From NCBI GenBank assembly GCA_041397625.1, contig JAWKWH010000002.1, forward strand, positions 310,001 through 374,000: a DNA stretch of 64,000 nt, read 5' to 3'. Numbering within the stretch: position 1 is the stretch's first letter; every line of letters begins with the position of its first letter. The notes beneath the pieces were generated by a model, which ran no database searches, was not told where the DNA came from, and saw nothing but the letters and a program-made list of their open reading frames with translations. Origin of the DNA: JAWKWH01 sp041397625 (GTDB lineage Bacteria; Pseudomonadota; Alphaproteobacteria; Rhizobiales; Rhizobiaceae). Of the stretch, positions 18,761 through 27,595 are shown one piece after another. Made by a program: the position numbers and the translations under genes.

Positions 18761-19954
18761 TTGAACCGATCTCCGCGAATACTGCTCTATTCCCACGATA
18801 CGTTCGGTCTCGGTCACCTGCGCCGCAACCGGAAGATCGCCGACGCCATCCTACGTTCGGTCGCGGGCGCGCGCATAATACTCGCCACCGGATCGGATCT
18901 AGCCGGGCGCTTTCCGCCGCTCGACGGCATGGAAACCGTCCGGCTGCCGGCCGTAACCAAGCTCGATGACGGCAGCTATCGTTCGCCTGATGCGGATTTG
19001 CCGCTCGCCGCCCTCCTCAATCAGAGGGCAGCCGTTCTGGAGCGCGCGGTTGCCGAATTCTGCCCGGACATTTTCATTGCCGACAAGGAGCCGCTGGGCC
19101 TGCTTGGTGAGTTGAAGGAGACGCTGCGCCTGCTCGGGCGCGCCGGAACCTACAAGGTACTGGGCCTGCGCGACGTGCTCGACGACGGCGACAGGCTCCG
19201 GGTCGAATGGGATAGGCGCGGCGTTACACAGCGCCTGCCCGGCCTCTATGACGAGATCTGGATATACGGTCCGGATTGGTTCTATGCCCCACTCGACGGC
19301 CTCGACCTGCCGCGGGACGTCCTGTCCACCTGCCGCAATGTCGGCTTTCTCGGCAGCCATGCGAGGTCCGGCGGGCGGGCGGCATCGGCAACCGGAGGTG
19401 CGGACGGCTACATCCTCGTCACGGCCGGCGGCGGCGAGGACGGCGAAGGGCTGATGAACCAGGTATTGGCGGCCTGCGAATGCGACGACCCGGTTCGCCG
19501 GCCGCTGGCGCTTCTGCCCGGTCCGTTGATGGCGCCGGCAGCGCGCGGCGAGCTTGCCGAGCGCGCGAGCCGGCTTGCCGACGTGCGGGTGATCGACTTC
19601 CAGGCAGACCCGTCACCGCTGATTGCCGGCGCCAGCGGCGTTGTCGCGATGTGCGGTTACAACACCTTCTGCGAGGTGCTGGAGGCAGACCGGCCGGTGT
19701 TGTTCGTGCCGCGCGAACAGCCGCGACTCGAGCAGTTCATCAGGGCGAAACGCGCCGCCGAACTCGGCGCGGCGCGCCTGATCCGTTCGAGAGAGGCGGA
19801 CAATGCACAAAAGCTGGCGGCCGCAATCAACGCCCTACCCGACGGGCCGCGACCCTCGGCGGCCCCGCAACCGTTCGCTTTCGACGGTCTCGATCAGCTC
19901 GGCGGGCGCATCGCCGAGATCGCCGGAGGCCGCGCGGTGGCGGGCACGTCATGA
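18761..19954 (+). CDS. MurG-like glycosyltransferase (GT28/COG4671 type), first of the cluster
   Basis: 397 residues. Begins RILLYSHDTFGLGHLRRN, the glycine-rich acceptor loop of the MurG-like GT-B family, and has the C-terminal donor-site motif MCGYNTFCEVL followed by a PRPEQ-like loop. Probably transfers a sugar from a nucleotide-sugar in the cytoplasm. The TTG at 18761 is used because an in-frame stop lies at 18728 and no ATG or GTG lies between; its ribosome site is weak. The stop overlaps the next start (ATGA). It is a paralogue of the third gene of the cluster. Donor and acceptor are unknown. Confidence 0.8.
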   Translation: MNRSPRILLYSHDTFGLGHLRRNRKIADAILRSVAGARIILATGSDLAGRFPPLDGMETVRLPAVTKLDDGSYRSPDADLPLAALLNQRAAVLERAVAEFCPDIFIADKEPLGLLGELKETLRLLGRAGTYKVLGLRDVLDDGDRLRVEWDRRGVTQRLPGLYDEIWIYGPDWFYAPLDGLDLPRDVLSTCRNVGFLGSHARSGGRAASATGGADGYILVTAGGGEDGEGLMNQVLAACECDDPVRRPLALLPGPLMAPAARGELAERASRLADVRVIDFQADPSPLIAGASGVVAMCGYNTFCEVLEADRPVLFVPREQPRLEQFIRAKRAAELGAARLIRSREADNAQKLAAAINALPDGPRPSAAPQPFAFDGLDQLGGRIAEIAGGRAVAGTS

Positions 19955-21201
19955 GTTCCGTCGTCGCCGTCGTCCTTAAGGGCTACCCGCGCCTGTCGGA
20001 GACCTTCATCGCCCAGGAACTGCTGGAACTGGAGCGCGCCGGCTTTTCGTTGCGCCTCTATTCGATGCGCCACCCGACCGACAAGAAGACCCATCCGGTG
20101 CATGGCGAGATCGCCGCGCCGGTGACCTATCTGCCGGAATATCTCTACCAGGAGCCGATACGGGTGCTGCGCGGCTGGTGGAGCGCGCGACGCATGCCCG
20201 GCTACCGCAAGGCCGTGAAGACATGGTTGAAGGATGTCAGGCGCGATTTCACCGCCAATCGCGGCCGGCGCTTCGGCCAGGCGCTGGTGCTGGCCGCCGA
20301 ACTGCCGACGGATACCGGCTGGCTCTACGGCCACTTCATCCACACGCCGGGCTCGGTAACTCGCTATGCGCACATGATGACCGGGCTTGAATGGAGTTGC
20401 TCGGCACACGCCAAGGACATCTGGACGTCGCCCGACTGGGAACTTGCCGAAAAGCTCGATTCGGCGACCTGGACGGCGACCTGCACCGGCTCCGGCCACC
20501 GCCACCTGCAATCGCTGACGCAACGCCCCGGCGACGTCCACCTTGTCTATCACGGGCTCGACCTGCAACGCTTTCCGCCTCCCGATGCGCAGTCGTCGGC
20601 GCGCGACGGCGGCTCGGCCGACAACGCCGTCGAGATCGTCACCGTCGGGCGCGCTGTCGAAAAGAAGGGGCTCGACACGCTTCTCGATGCGCTCGCCCTG
20701 CTGCCGGGCGACCTGCACTGGCACTGGACCCATGTCGGCGGCGGCGTGCTGTCGGATGAGCTAAAGGCGCAGGCTCACCGCCTGGGGCTCGACGCAAGGG
20801 TGACGTTTGCCGGCTCGCAGCCGCAAACCGAGGTGATCGCCCGCTACCGCACGAGCGACATGTTCGTGCTACCCTGCCGCATCGCAGCCGATGGCGACCG
20901 CGACGGCCTGCCCAACGTGCTGGTGGAAGCGGCGAGCCAGGAGCTTGCCTGCGTGTCGACGCCGATTTCCGGCATCGTCGAGATGTTCAACGATGGCGAA
21001 AACGGCCTGCTGGTGCCGCCGGACGACAGCGCCGCCCTGGCCGCGGCGATCGAACGGCTGGCGCGCGATCCGGCGCTGCGAAAGGCGCTCGGCAAGGCGG
21101 CAGCGAAGCGGGTCAGAAACGAGTTCGACAACCGCCGGACCATCGGCAAGCTGACCGACCTTTTCCGCCGGTCGGGCGTCGGGCCGGCCACAGGGGTGTA
21201 A
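19951..21201 (+). CDS. GT4-family glycosyltransferase, WcaL/AmsK-like
   Basis: 416 residues. The N-terminal VVLKGYPRLSETFIAQE is typical of GT4 enzymes of the colanic-acid/exopolysaccharide WcaL type; the C-terminal EAASQELACVSTPISGI carries the E-x7-E-like donor-binding segment. Translational coupling to the preceding gene is shown by ATGA at 19951. The open frame extends upstream to 19276, but that part only overlays the previous gene. Only 4 bases separate it from the next start. Likely builds a surface polysaccharide or glycolipid; donor sugar unknown. Confidence 0.87.
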   Translation: MSSVVAVVLKGYPRLSETFIAQELLELERAGFSLRLYSMRHPTDKKTHPVHGEIAAPVTYLPEYLYQEPIRVLRGWWSARRMPGYRKAVKTWLKDVRRDFTANRGRRFGQALVLAAELPTDTGWLYGHFIHTPGSVTRYAHMMTGLEWSCSAHAKDIWTSPDWELAEKLDSATWTATCTGSGHRHLQSLTQRPGDVHLVYHGLDLQRFPPPDAQSSARDGGSADNAVEIVTVGRAVEKKGLDTLLDALALLPGDLHWHWTHVGGGVLSDELKAQAHRLGLDARVTFAGSQPQTEVIARYRTSDMFVLPCRIAADGDRDGLPNVLVEAASQELACVSTPISGIVEMFNDGENGLLVPPDDSAALAAAIERLARDPALRKALGKAAAKRVRNEFDNRRTIGKLTDLFRRSGVGPATGV

Positions 21202-21205
21202 GACG

Positions 21206-22357
21206 GTGACCCGGCGCATCCTGTTCTACGTCCAGCACCTGATGGGTGTCGGCCATGTGTTCCGCGCCATGCGCATCGTCCGGGCGCTGGTCGATGCCGG
21301 CCACACGGTCGACCTCATCCATGGCGGGCTGCCGATCCCCAATTTCGACGCCGCCGGCGCCATGGTCCATCTGTTGCCGCCGCTGAAAGCCGGAACCTCC
21401 GTCTTCAACGATCTGGAGGACGGCGACGGCAAGCCGGCCGGTGACGATTACAAGGCGCGGCGCCGCGACATGCTGCTTACCGTTTTCGAAGCGGGCGGTC
21501 ACGACGCTCTCATAACCGAGGCATTCCCTTTCGGCCGGAGGCAGATGCGTTTCGAGCTGATGCCGCTTCTTGAGGCGGCGAAGCGGCGGGCAAAGCCGCC
21601 TGTCGTGATCGCCTCGGTGCGCGACATCCTGCAGGAAAACCGCAAACCCGGCCGCGACCGCGAGACGGTGGCGACGCTCAAAACGCATTTCGACCATGTG
21701 CTGGTCCACGGCGATCCGGATTTCGCCGGCCTCGACCTGACCTTTCCGCTTTATACCGAGATCGTCGACATGGTTCGCCATACCGGCATCGTCGCGCCGG
21801 AACCGCCAATGCCTCCGGCGTCGGCAAGCGAGCGGTTCGATGTCGTTGTCAGCGTCGGCGGCGGTGCGCTCGGCCGCGAACTCCTTTTCGCCGCGGCCGG
21901 CGCAAAACCGCTTTCGAAGCTGGCCGATGCGCGCTGGTGCATCGTTACCGGCCTCGGTTTTGCCGAGAAGGACCGCGTCGCGCTCGAAAGTGCGCTGACC
22001 GGCGATGTCGAACTGTGCACGTTCCTGCCCGACCTGGCTTCCGCGATGGCGGCCGCCGAACTGTCGATCTCGCGCTGCGGCTACAATACCACGGCCGACA
22101 TTTTCGCCACCGGTTGCCGCGCCATCGTCGTGCCGCTTGCCGACGGCACCGAGACGGAACAGTTGCGCCGGGCCGAACTGCTCGACCGCAAAGGCTATGC
22201 GGCGCGCCTCGACCCGGCCGAACAGACACCGGCGAAGCTGGCGACGGCGATCGACCGGGCAATGGAGCGGCAGCGTACCGCGCCTCCGCCGGTCGATCTC
22301 GGCGGTGCAGCGGAAACCGCGCGCCTGGTCTCGCAAATTCTGGCGGAGCGACCGTGA
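21206..22357 (+). CDS. MurG-like glycosyltransferase, third of the cluster
   Basis: 383 residues, GTG start. The N-terminus RILFYVQHLMGVGHVFRAM and the C-terminal SRCGYNTTADIF followed by PLADGTETEQ parallel the first gene of the cluster, so the two appear to be diverged paralogues of the COG4671/GT28 type. The expected role is a cytoplasmic GT-B glycosyl transfer. The downstream gene overlaps its stop as GTGA. The retained duplicate in one operon suggests two related but distinct linkages. Confidence 0.8.
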   Translation: MTRRILFYVQHLMGVGHVFRAMRIVRALVDAGHTVDLIHGGLPIPNFDAAGAMVHLLPPLKAGTSVFNDLEDGDGKPAGDDYKARRRDMLLTVFEAGGHDALITEAFPFGRRQMRFELMPLLEAAKRRAKPPVVIASVRDILQENRKPGRDRETVATLKTHFDHVLVHGDPDFAGLDLTFPLYTEIVDMVRHTGIVAPEPPMPPASASERFDVVVSVGGGALGRELLFAAAGAKPLSKLADARWCIVTGLGFAEKDRVALESALTGDVELCTFLPDLASAMAAAELSISRCGYNTTADIFATGCRAIVVPLADGTETEQLRRAELLDRKGYAARLDPAEQTPAKLATAIDRAMERQRTAPPPVDLGGAAETARLVSQILAERP

Positions 22358-23484
22358 AACCGCGTATTGCCTTCTACGCGCCGATCAAGCCGCCGGACCA
22401 TCCGATCCCTTCCGGTGACCGCGAGATCGCTCGGCTAATGGTGCGCGCGCTGGAGCGCGCCGGCTACGAGGTGGAGATCGCCTCGCGCAAAATCGCCTAT
22501 CAGAAGCGGCCGTCGGCGGACCTGTTCGCCGAGCGCAGGAAATCCGCGGCGGCGGAACTGGCGCGGTTGAAGGCCGACTGGCACGCGCGCGCGCCCGCCG
22601 ACCGGCCGCGACTCTGGTTCACCTACCATCCCTATTGCAAGGCGCCCGACTGGATCGGCCCACAAATGGCCGACACCTTCGCCCTGCCCTACGTGACCGC
22701 CGAAGCCTGCCGCACACGCCAGGCGACCGACGCCGACTGGGCCGATGCCCGCCTTGAGGTACAGGCCGCAGTCAGGCGGGCGGCGGTCAATTTCTGCCTC
22801 AAACAATCAGACTTTGCCTATCTGGAAAGCTTTCAGACCGATCCGGCGACGATCCGGCGACTACCGCCGTTCATCGATCTCGACGAGTTCGACGCACTCG
22901 CCGCCACCGCGCCTGAGTTCCGGTTTGCCGATGACGCCCCGCTATTGATCGCCGTCGGCATGATGCGGCCCGGCGCCAAGACCGAGTCCTATCTTGCGCT
23001 CGCCGCCTCGCTTCGTCGTTGCCGGGCGCTCAGATGGAACCTGGCGATCATCGGCGACGGCCCGGCCCATGCGGAGATCGAGGCCGCCTTCGACTGGCTC
23101 GAACCCGAGCGGCTGCACCTAACCGGTGCGATCGCCCGCGGCGAGGTACTCGCCTGGTTCAGGCGCGGCGACATCTTCGCCTGGCCGGGCTTTCGCGAGG
23201 CAATCGGCCTGGTCTTCCTGGAAGCGCAGTCGCAGGGCCTGCCGGTCGCCGCGTTCAACTCGCTCGGCGTGCCGCTGACGGTCGCGGACGAACAGACCGG
23301 CCTGCTGACGCCGGAAGGCGATGTCGCGTCCTATGGCGACGCGCTCGAGCGGTTGATCACCGATACGGCGTTGCGAAAGCGGATGGGCACGGCGGCAGCC
23401 GAACATGTGCGCGAGAAGCATGATATCCGGGCCGCGGCCGGGACGCTGCGCACAGCCCTCGATCCACTGCTCGGCCGCTCCTGA
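22354..23484 (+). CDS. GT4-family glycosyltransferase, fourth of the cluster
   Basis: 376 residues. The start is GTG at 22354, overlapping the previous stop (GTGA); the longer open frame from 21937 overlays the previous gene. The Rossmann half contains LLIAVGMMRPGAKTES and IIGDGPAHAEIE; the donor-site segment is FREAIGLVFLEAQSQGLPV, the E-x7-E pattern of GT4. Last gene of the four-glycosyltransferase unit; it ends 15 bases from the convergent ABC permease gene. A short palindrome GACCCGGGTC lies in that gap. Confidence 0.85.
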   Translation: MKPRIAFYAPIKPPDHPIPSGDREIARLMVRALERAGYEVEIASRKIAYQKRPSADLFAERRKSAAAELARLKADWHARAPADRPRLWFTYHPYCKAPDWIGPQMADTFALPYVTAEACRTRQATDADWADARLEVQAAVRRAAVNFCLKQSDFAYLESFQTDPATIRRLPPFIDLDEFDALAATAPEFRFADDAPLLIAVGMMRPGAKTESYLALAASLRRCRALRWNLAIIGDGPAHAEIEAAFDWLEPERLHLTGAIARGEVLAWFRRGDIFAWPGFREAIGLVFLEAQSQGLPVAAFNSLGVPLTVADEQTGLLTPEGDVASYGDALERLITDTALRKRMGTAAAEHVREKHDIRAAAGTLRTALDPLLGRS

Positions 23485-23499
23485 TCTGCCCGACCCGGG

Positions 23500-24678
23500 T
23501 CAATGGTAAGGATCGGCCGCGTCGCGCAAGCCGTCGCCGAGGAAGTTGAAGGCCAGGATGACGACGATCACCGGCACCACGGGCAAGAGCAGCCACGGAT
23601 AGAGCACGACGACATTGATCGTCTGCGCCTCCTTCAGCAGCACGCCCCAGCTCGTGACCGGCGGTCTCAGGCCGAGACCGAGGAAGCTCAGCGAAGTCTC
23701 GCCCAGGATCATCGTCGGGATGGTGATCGTCGCAGACGCGATCAGATGGCTCATGAAGCCCGGTATCAGGTGGCGCGCGATGATCCGCTTCGGCTTGGCG
23801 CCGAGAAGCTGGGCTGCAAGCACATAGTCCTCCTCGCGCAGCGAGAATAGTTTCGAACGCACCGCCCGCGCCAGGCCGGTCCAGTCGAGCAGACCGAGGA
23901 TGATGGTGATGCCGAAATAGATCAGGATCGGGCTCCAGGTCACAGGCAGGATCGCGGCAAGCGCCAGCCACAGCGGAATGCTCGGGATCGACTGCAGCAC
24001 CTCGATGACGCGCTGCACGACCATGTCGACCCAGCCGCCGTAGTAGCCGGCGAGCCCGCCGATGGTGATGCCGAGGATGAAGCTGACGGCGATGCCGATG
24101 AGGCCGATGGTCAGCGAGATGCGCGCGCCGTGGACGATACGCGAGAACATGTCGCGGCCGAGCCGGTCGGTCCCGAGCAGGAAAATGGTACCGTCGCCTT
24201 CAGCACAGAACAGGTGCCGATCCATGGGGACCAGTCCCCAGAACTCGTAGGGATCGCCCTTGCACAATAGGCGGACGGGATACCGCCTGGTCTTGTCGAC
24301 GGAGTAGTTGCGCTTCAGCAACTCCATGTCGAGTTCCTGGCTGCGTCCATAGACGAAGGGCATGGCGAGCCTGCCGTCATGGACGATCGAGATGCCCTGC
24401 GGCGGGGCGTAGATGTAGTCGGCGTGGCGATGGGCCAGATCGTAGGGCGCGATGAACTCGGCAAACGCGATGACAATGTAGAAGGCGAGCAAAACCACGC
24501 CGGACCAATAGGCCAGCCGGTGATTCTTGAACTTCCACCACATCAGCCGGCGCTGGGAAGCCTGGTAGTATCTTTCCAGTTCCGGACTGAGTTTTTCCTC
24601 CAGATGCGGATCGAACGCATCGCGCGAGACATAATGGCCAAGCGGCGCGCCGTTTTCGGGAAGAGGCGAGCCGGTCAT
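23500..24678 (-). CDS. Peptide-type ABC transporter permease (DppC/OppC-like)
   Basis: 392 residues. One N-terminal membrane helix (about residues 53-75), a long extracytoplasmic stretch of roughly 110 residues, then the five-helix BPD_transp_1 core with the EAA-type loop RIIARHLIPGFMSHLIAS. The extracytoplasmic part contains two cysteines (LLCKG and LFCAEG) that could form a disulfide. The ATG at 24678 overlaps the stop of the upstream permease (ATGA); the far longer frame to 25278 runs through that gene and is not used. Forms the heterodimeric pore with the next gene. Confidence 0.9.
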   Translation of the reverse strand: MTGSPLPENGAPLGHYVSRDAFDPHLEEKLSPELERYYQASQRRLMWWKFKNHRLAYWSGVVLLAFYIVIAFAEFIAPYDLAHRHADYIYAPPQGISIVHDGRLAMPFVYGRSQELDMELLKRNYSVDKTRRYPVRLLCKGDPYEFWGLVPMDRHLFCAEGDGTIFLLGTDRLGRDMFSRIVHGARISLTIGLIGIAVSFILGITIGGLAGYYGGWVDMVVQRVIEVLQSIPSIPLWLALAAILPVTWSPILIYFGITIILGLLDWTGLARAVRSKLFSLREEDYVLAAQLLGAKPKRIIARHLIPGFMSHLIASATITIPTMILGETSLSFLGLGLRPPVTSWGVLLKEAQTINVVVLYPWLLLPVVPVIVVILAFNFLGDGLRDAADPYH

Positions 24679-25673
24679 TTGCTTGCCCTGCCCTGCAACC
24701 GGATACGCGGATCGAGGATGGCCAGCGCGATGTCGGAGATCAGCACGCCGATGACGGTGAGCACCGCCAGGAACATCAGGAAGGAACCGGCCAGATACAT
24801 GTCCTGGCTCCGCAGCGCCGAGATCAGCAGCGGCCCGGTGGTTTCCAGCGACAGCACGATCGCCACGACCTCGGCGCCGGAGACGACCGACGGAAGGATG
24901 TTGCCGATATCGGCGATGAAGAAGTTGAGCGACATGCGGAACGGATATTTGAGCACCGTCTTCAGCGGCCCCAGCCCCTTGGCGCGTGCGGTCACCACAT
25001 ACTGCTTCTGCAACTCGTCCATCAGGTTGGCGCGGATGCGCCGCATCATCGCCGCCGTTCCCGACGTGCCGATGACGATGACCGGGATAACCATGTGCCC
25101 GAGGATCGAGCCCATCTTGGCGAACGTCATCGGCTGGTCGACATAGTCCGGGTCCATCAGCCCGCCGATCGATACGCCGAACCAGATGTTGGCGAGATAC
25201 ATCATCACCAGCGCCAGCAGGAAATTGGGCACGGCGATACCGAGCATGCCGAGGAAGGTGAAGCTGTAATCGCCCCAACTGTACTGATGGGTGGCGGAAT
25301 AGATCCCGATCGGGAACGCGACCAGCCAGGTGAAGATGATGGTGGCGAACGACAGCAGGACGGTGAGGAACAGGCGATTGCCGATGAGCTCGGAGACCGG
25401 CCGCTCATACTCGAACGAATAGCCGAAATCGCCGTGGAACATGCCGCCGACCCAGCCGAGATAGCGCTGCCACAACGGTTTGTCGAAGCCGTACTCGTTG
25501 CGCAGGAACTCGATCTTCGCCGGGTCGACGGTTTCGCCGGAGGCCTGCAATTCGGCGACGTAGCTTTCGAAATAGTCGCCTGGCGGCAATTCGATGATCG
25601 CGAAAATCAGCATGCTGGCGATGACCAGCGTCGGCACCATGGCCAGCATCCGCATCGCGATGTAGCGGATCAC
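24675..25673 (-). CDS. Peptide-type ABC transporter permease (DppB/OppB-like)
   Basis: 332 residues. The N-terminal helix MRMLAMVPTLVIASMLIFAI and the TM1 proximal domain are those of DppB-type permeases; the EAA loop contains RAKGLGPLKTVLKYPF. GTG at 25673 is taken as start because it overlaps the stop of the binding-protein gene (GTGA); an ATG at 25739 would lie inside that gene. Pairs with the downstream permease to import a peptide-like or opine-like solute. Confidence 0.89.
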   Translation of the reverse strand: MIRYIAMRMLAMVPTLVIASMLIFAIIELPPGDYFESYVAELQASGETVDPAKIEFLRNEYGFDKPLWQRYLGWVGGMFHGDFGYSFEYERPVSELIGNRLFLTVLLSFATIIFTWLVAFPIGIYSATHQYSWGDYSFTFLGMLGIAVPNFLLALVMMYLANIWFGVSIGGLMDPDYVDQPMTFAKMGSILGHMVIPVIVIGTSGTAAMMRRIRANLMDELQKQYVVTARAKGLGPLKTVLKYPFRMSLNFFIADIGNILPSVVSGAEVVAIVLSLETTGPLLISALRSQDMYLAGSFLMFLAVLTVIGVLISDIALAILDPRIRLQGRASK

Positions 25674-27595
25674 CGGTCCTGATCCCCATACCAGAAGGTG
25701 TCGGGCCGGTAGATGCCGAAATAGGCGGTCGGCGCCCATGAATAGACGCCCTCATCCGGAATGTTCCGCAGGCTGCTGTTGATCACGACCGGCTGGATGG
25801 TTTCGCCAGCGATACCGATCGAGAACACCTGATCGGCATAGATTCCAAGCATTTCCTTCCATATGGACCGCCGAACGGCGCTGTCGCGCGAACCGCGCCA
25901 TTTCTCGTAGAGGTCCAACAACTGCCCGGCAGCCGGCAGATCGGGTGGTTCGCCCGCCTTGCCGCCGGTCTCGACATACTGTCCCCAAACCGGCCAGTTG
26001 GGCTGCGCGGCGGAGACGGGCGCCAGCTCCTCCGGGTTCAGGTCGGGTGCGGCCATTCCGACGTTCAGGCCCGAGGCTATCGACATCAGCGTTTCGCCGG
26101 TCAGGAAGCGGCGTCTCAGAATATCGCGCTGCAATGTGCGGGTATGCAGTTTGATGCCGATATCGGCCAGGTGATAGCCGATCAGTTCGAGCGCATCGGT
26201 CTCCTCGGTGCTCTCGCCGGCGCTCTCGACGATGATCTCGGCACGTCGGCCGTCGGGTAGCAGACGGAAGCCGTCATCGTCGCGCCGGTCAAGCCCGATG
26301 CCGTCGAGCAGCCGGTTGGCTTCATCGGGGTCGTAGCGGGTCCAGGCCGTATCGCGGGCGTTATCGTAGAGCTTCGACATCGGAAGCACGGTGTTGCCGC
26401 CGGGTCTGGCCAGGCCGAAATAGAGCTGTTGGTTGATCTCGTGACGATCGATGCCGATTGACAGCGCGCGACGGAAATCGACATTGCGAACGACCTCGCG
26501 CCACACCGGATCGGCGACGTTCAGATTGGGATAGAGCGCGATCTGCGAGCTTACGCCGGCCCTCCAGAGATGGACGCGGAACTCCTGGTGTTTTTCGGCC
26601 TGCTTCAGGAAAGTTATGTTGTCGAAACGCAGGTAACGAGCCTGCAGATCGCTGTCGCCGGCGCCGGTCTTGGCAGGCACGATGTCGGCCGAGCCGATAT
26701 CGAGCACCACCTCGTCGACATAGGGAAGCTGCCGGCCGTCGGGATCGACGCGGTGGAAATAGGGATTGCGCTCGAACACGAAGCGCGTTGACGGCCCGGC
26801 GGTGGTGTTGCGCCACGGATCGAGCGTCGGCAGATCGGGATTTTCCGGCCGGTACTGGCGCGCCAGCCTGGTATGCAGCGCGGCCCAGTTTCGTGCCTGG
26901 TTTTCTTCTGCGAGCGCCTGCAGCCTGTCGGCGTCGGCATAGTTGATGTGGAACTGCTTCAGGTAATGCGCCGGCATGAAGATGAACAGCGGACTTGCGC
27001 CGCACAGCGACAGCGGAAACAGCGGATTGGGTGCGTGCCACTCATAGCGCACCGTCAGGTCATCGATGACCTCGAAGCGCGGCGGGCGGCCGTCGACCAG
27101 CATTTCCTGCGGCGGGCCGCCGCCCGAAAGCTCCTTGTTGTTGGCTACGTCCTCCCACCAATAACGGAAGTCCTCGGCGGTGAACGGATGGCCGTCCGAC
27201 CAGCGATGACCGGGACGAATGTGCAGCGTAAATATGCGGCCGTCCTCAACCTCGAGATCTTGCAATATGTCGGGCTCGATCTCCAGATCGCGGTTGAAGC
27301 CGACCAGCCGCGCATAGCCGTAGACGGTCATCATACGGATGTCCTTGGCGCCGCCCATCAGCATGCGGATGCGCCCGCCATAGGTGCCGACGGTCTTTCC
27401 CTCGGCCGCGAAGTCGATCACCTTCGGCGACAGCGGCAGCCGTTCAGCCATCGGCGGTAGGTCACCGGCGGCCACTTTCGCCGCCAGGATCGGCGGCTCG
27501 GCAAGCCGCTCCGCGCCGGCCGCCACCGCAGACAACAACCACAGGGTCAGCACGGAAAGCAACGCAAGCCAGACTGTACGGAAACGCCCGTTCAT
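25670..27595 (-). CDS. ABC transporter substrate-binding protein, family 5
   Basis: 641 residues, SBP_bac_5 family, of the long type common in rhizobia. A Sec signal peptide is obvious (MNGRFRTVWLALLSVLTLWLL, cleavage near Ala-Gly-Ala at 26-28). HIRPGHRWSDGHPFTAEDF is the family's conserved N-lobe motif. Binds peptides, opines or other amphipathic ligands in the periplasm; the ligand is unknown. Its start overlaps the stop of the ATPase gene (ATGA), and its stop overlaps the permease start, so the four genes form one coupled unit. Confidence 0.92.
   Translation of the reverse strand: MNGRFRTVWLALLSVLTLWLLSAVAAGAERLAEPPILAAKVAAGDLPPMAERLPLSPKVIDFAAEGKTVGTYGGRIRMLMGGAKDIRMMTVYGYARLVGFNRDLEIEPDILQDLEVEDGRIFTLHIRPGHRWSDGHPFTAEDFRYWWEDVANNKELSGGGPPQEMLVDGRPPRFEVIDDLTVRYEWHAPNPLFPLSLCGASPLFIFMPAHYLKQFHINYADADRLQALAEENQARNWAALHTRLARQYRPENPDLPTLDPWRNTTAGPSTRFVFERNPYFHRVDPDGRQLPYVDEVVLDIGSADIVPAKTGAGDSDLQARYLRFDNITFLKQAEKHQEFRVHLWRAGVSSQIALYPNLNVADPVWREVVRNVDFRRALSIGIDRHEINQQLYFGLARPGGNTVLPMSKLYDNARDTAWTRYDPDEANRLLDGIGLDRRDDDGFRLLPDGRRAEIIVESAGESTEETDALELIGYHLADIGIKLHTRTLQRDILRRRFLTGETLMSIASGLNVGMAAPDLNPEELAPVSAAQPNWPVWGQYVETGGKAGEPPDLPAAGQLLDLYEKWRGSRDSAVRRSIWKEMLGIYADQVFSIGIAGETIQPVVINSSLRNIPDEGVYSWAPTAYFGIYRPDTFWYGDQDR

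Noticed and set aside
19276..19950. N-terminal extension of the GT4 glycosyltransferase
   Set aside because: It overlays the preceding glycosyltransferase; the coupled ATG at 19951 starts the true family sequence.
23492..23501. GACCCGGGTC palindrome as terminator between convergent genes
   Set aside because: Ten bases with no loop or U-run; too short to form a terminator hairpin.
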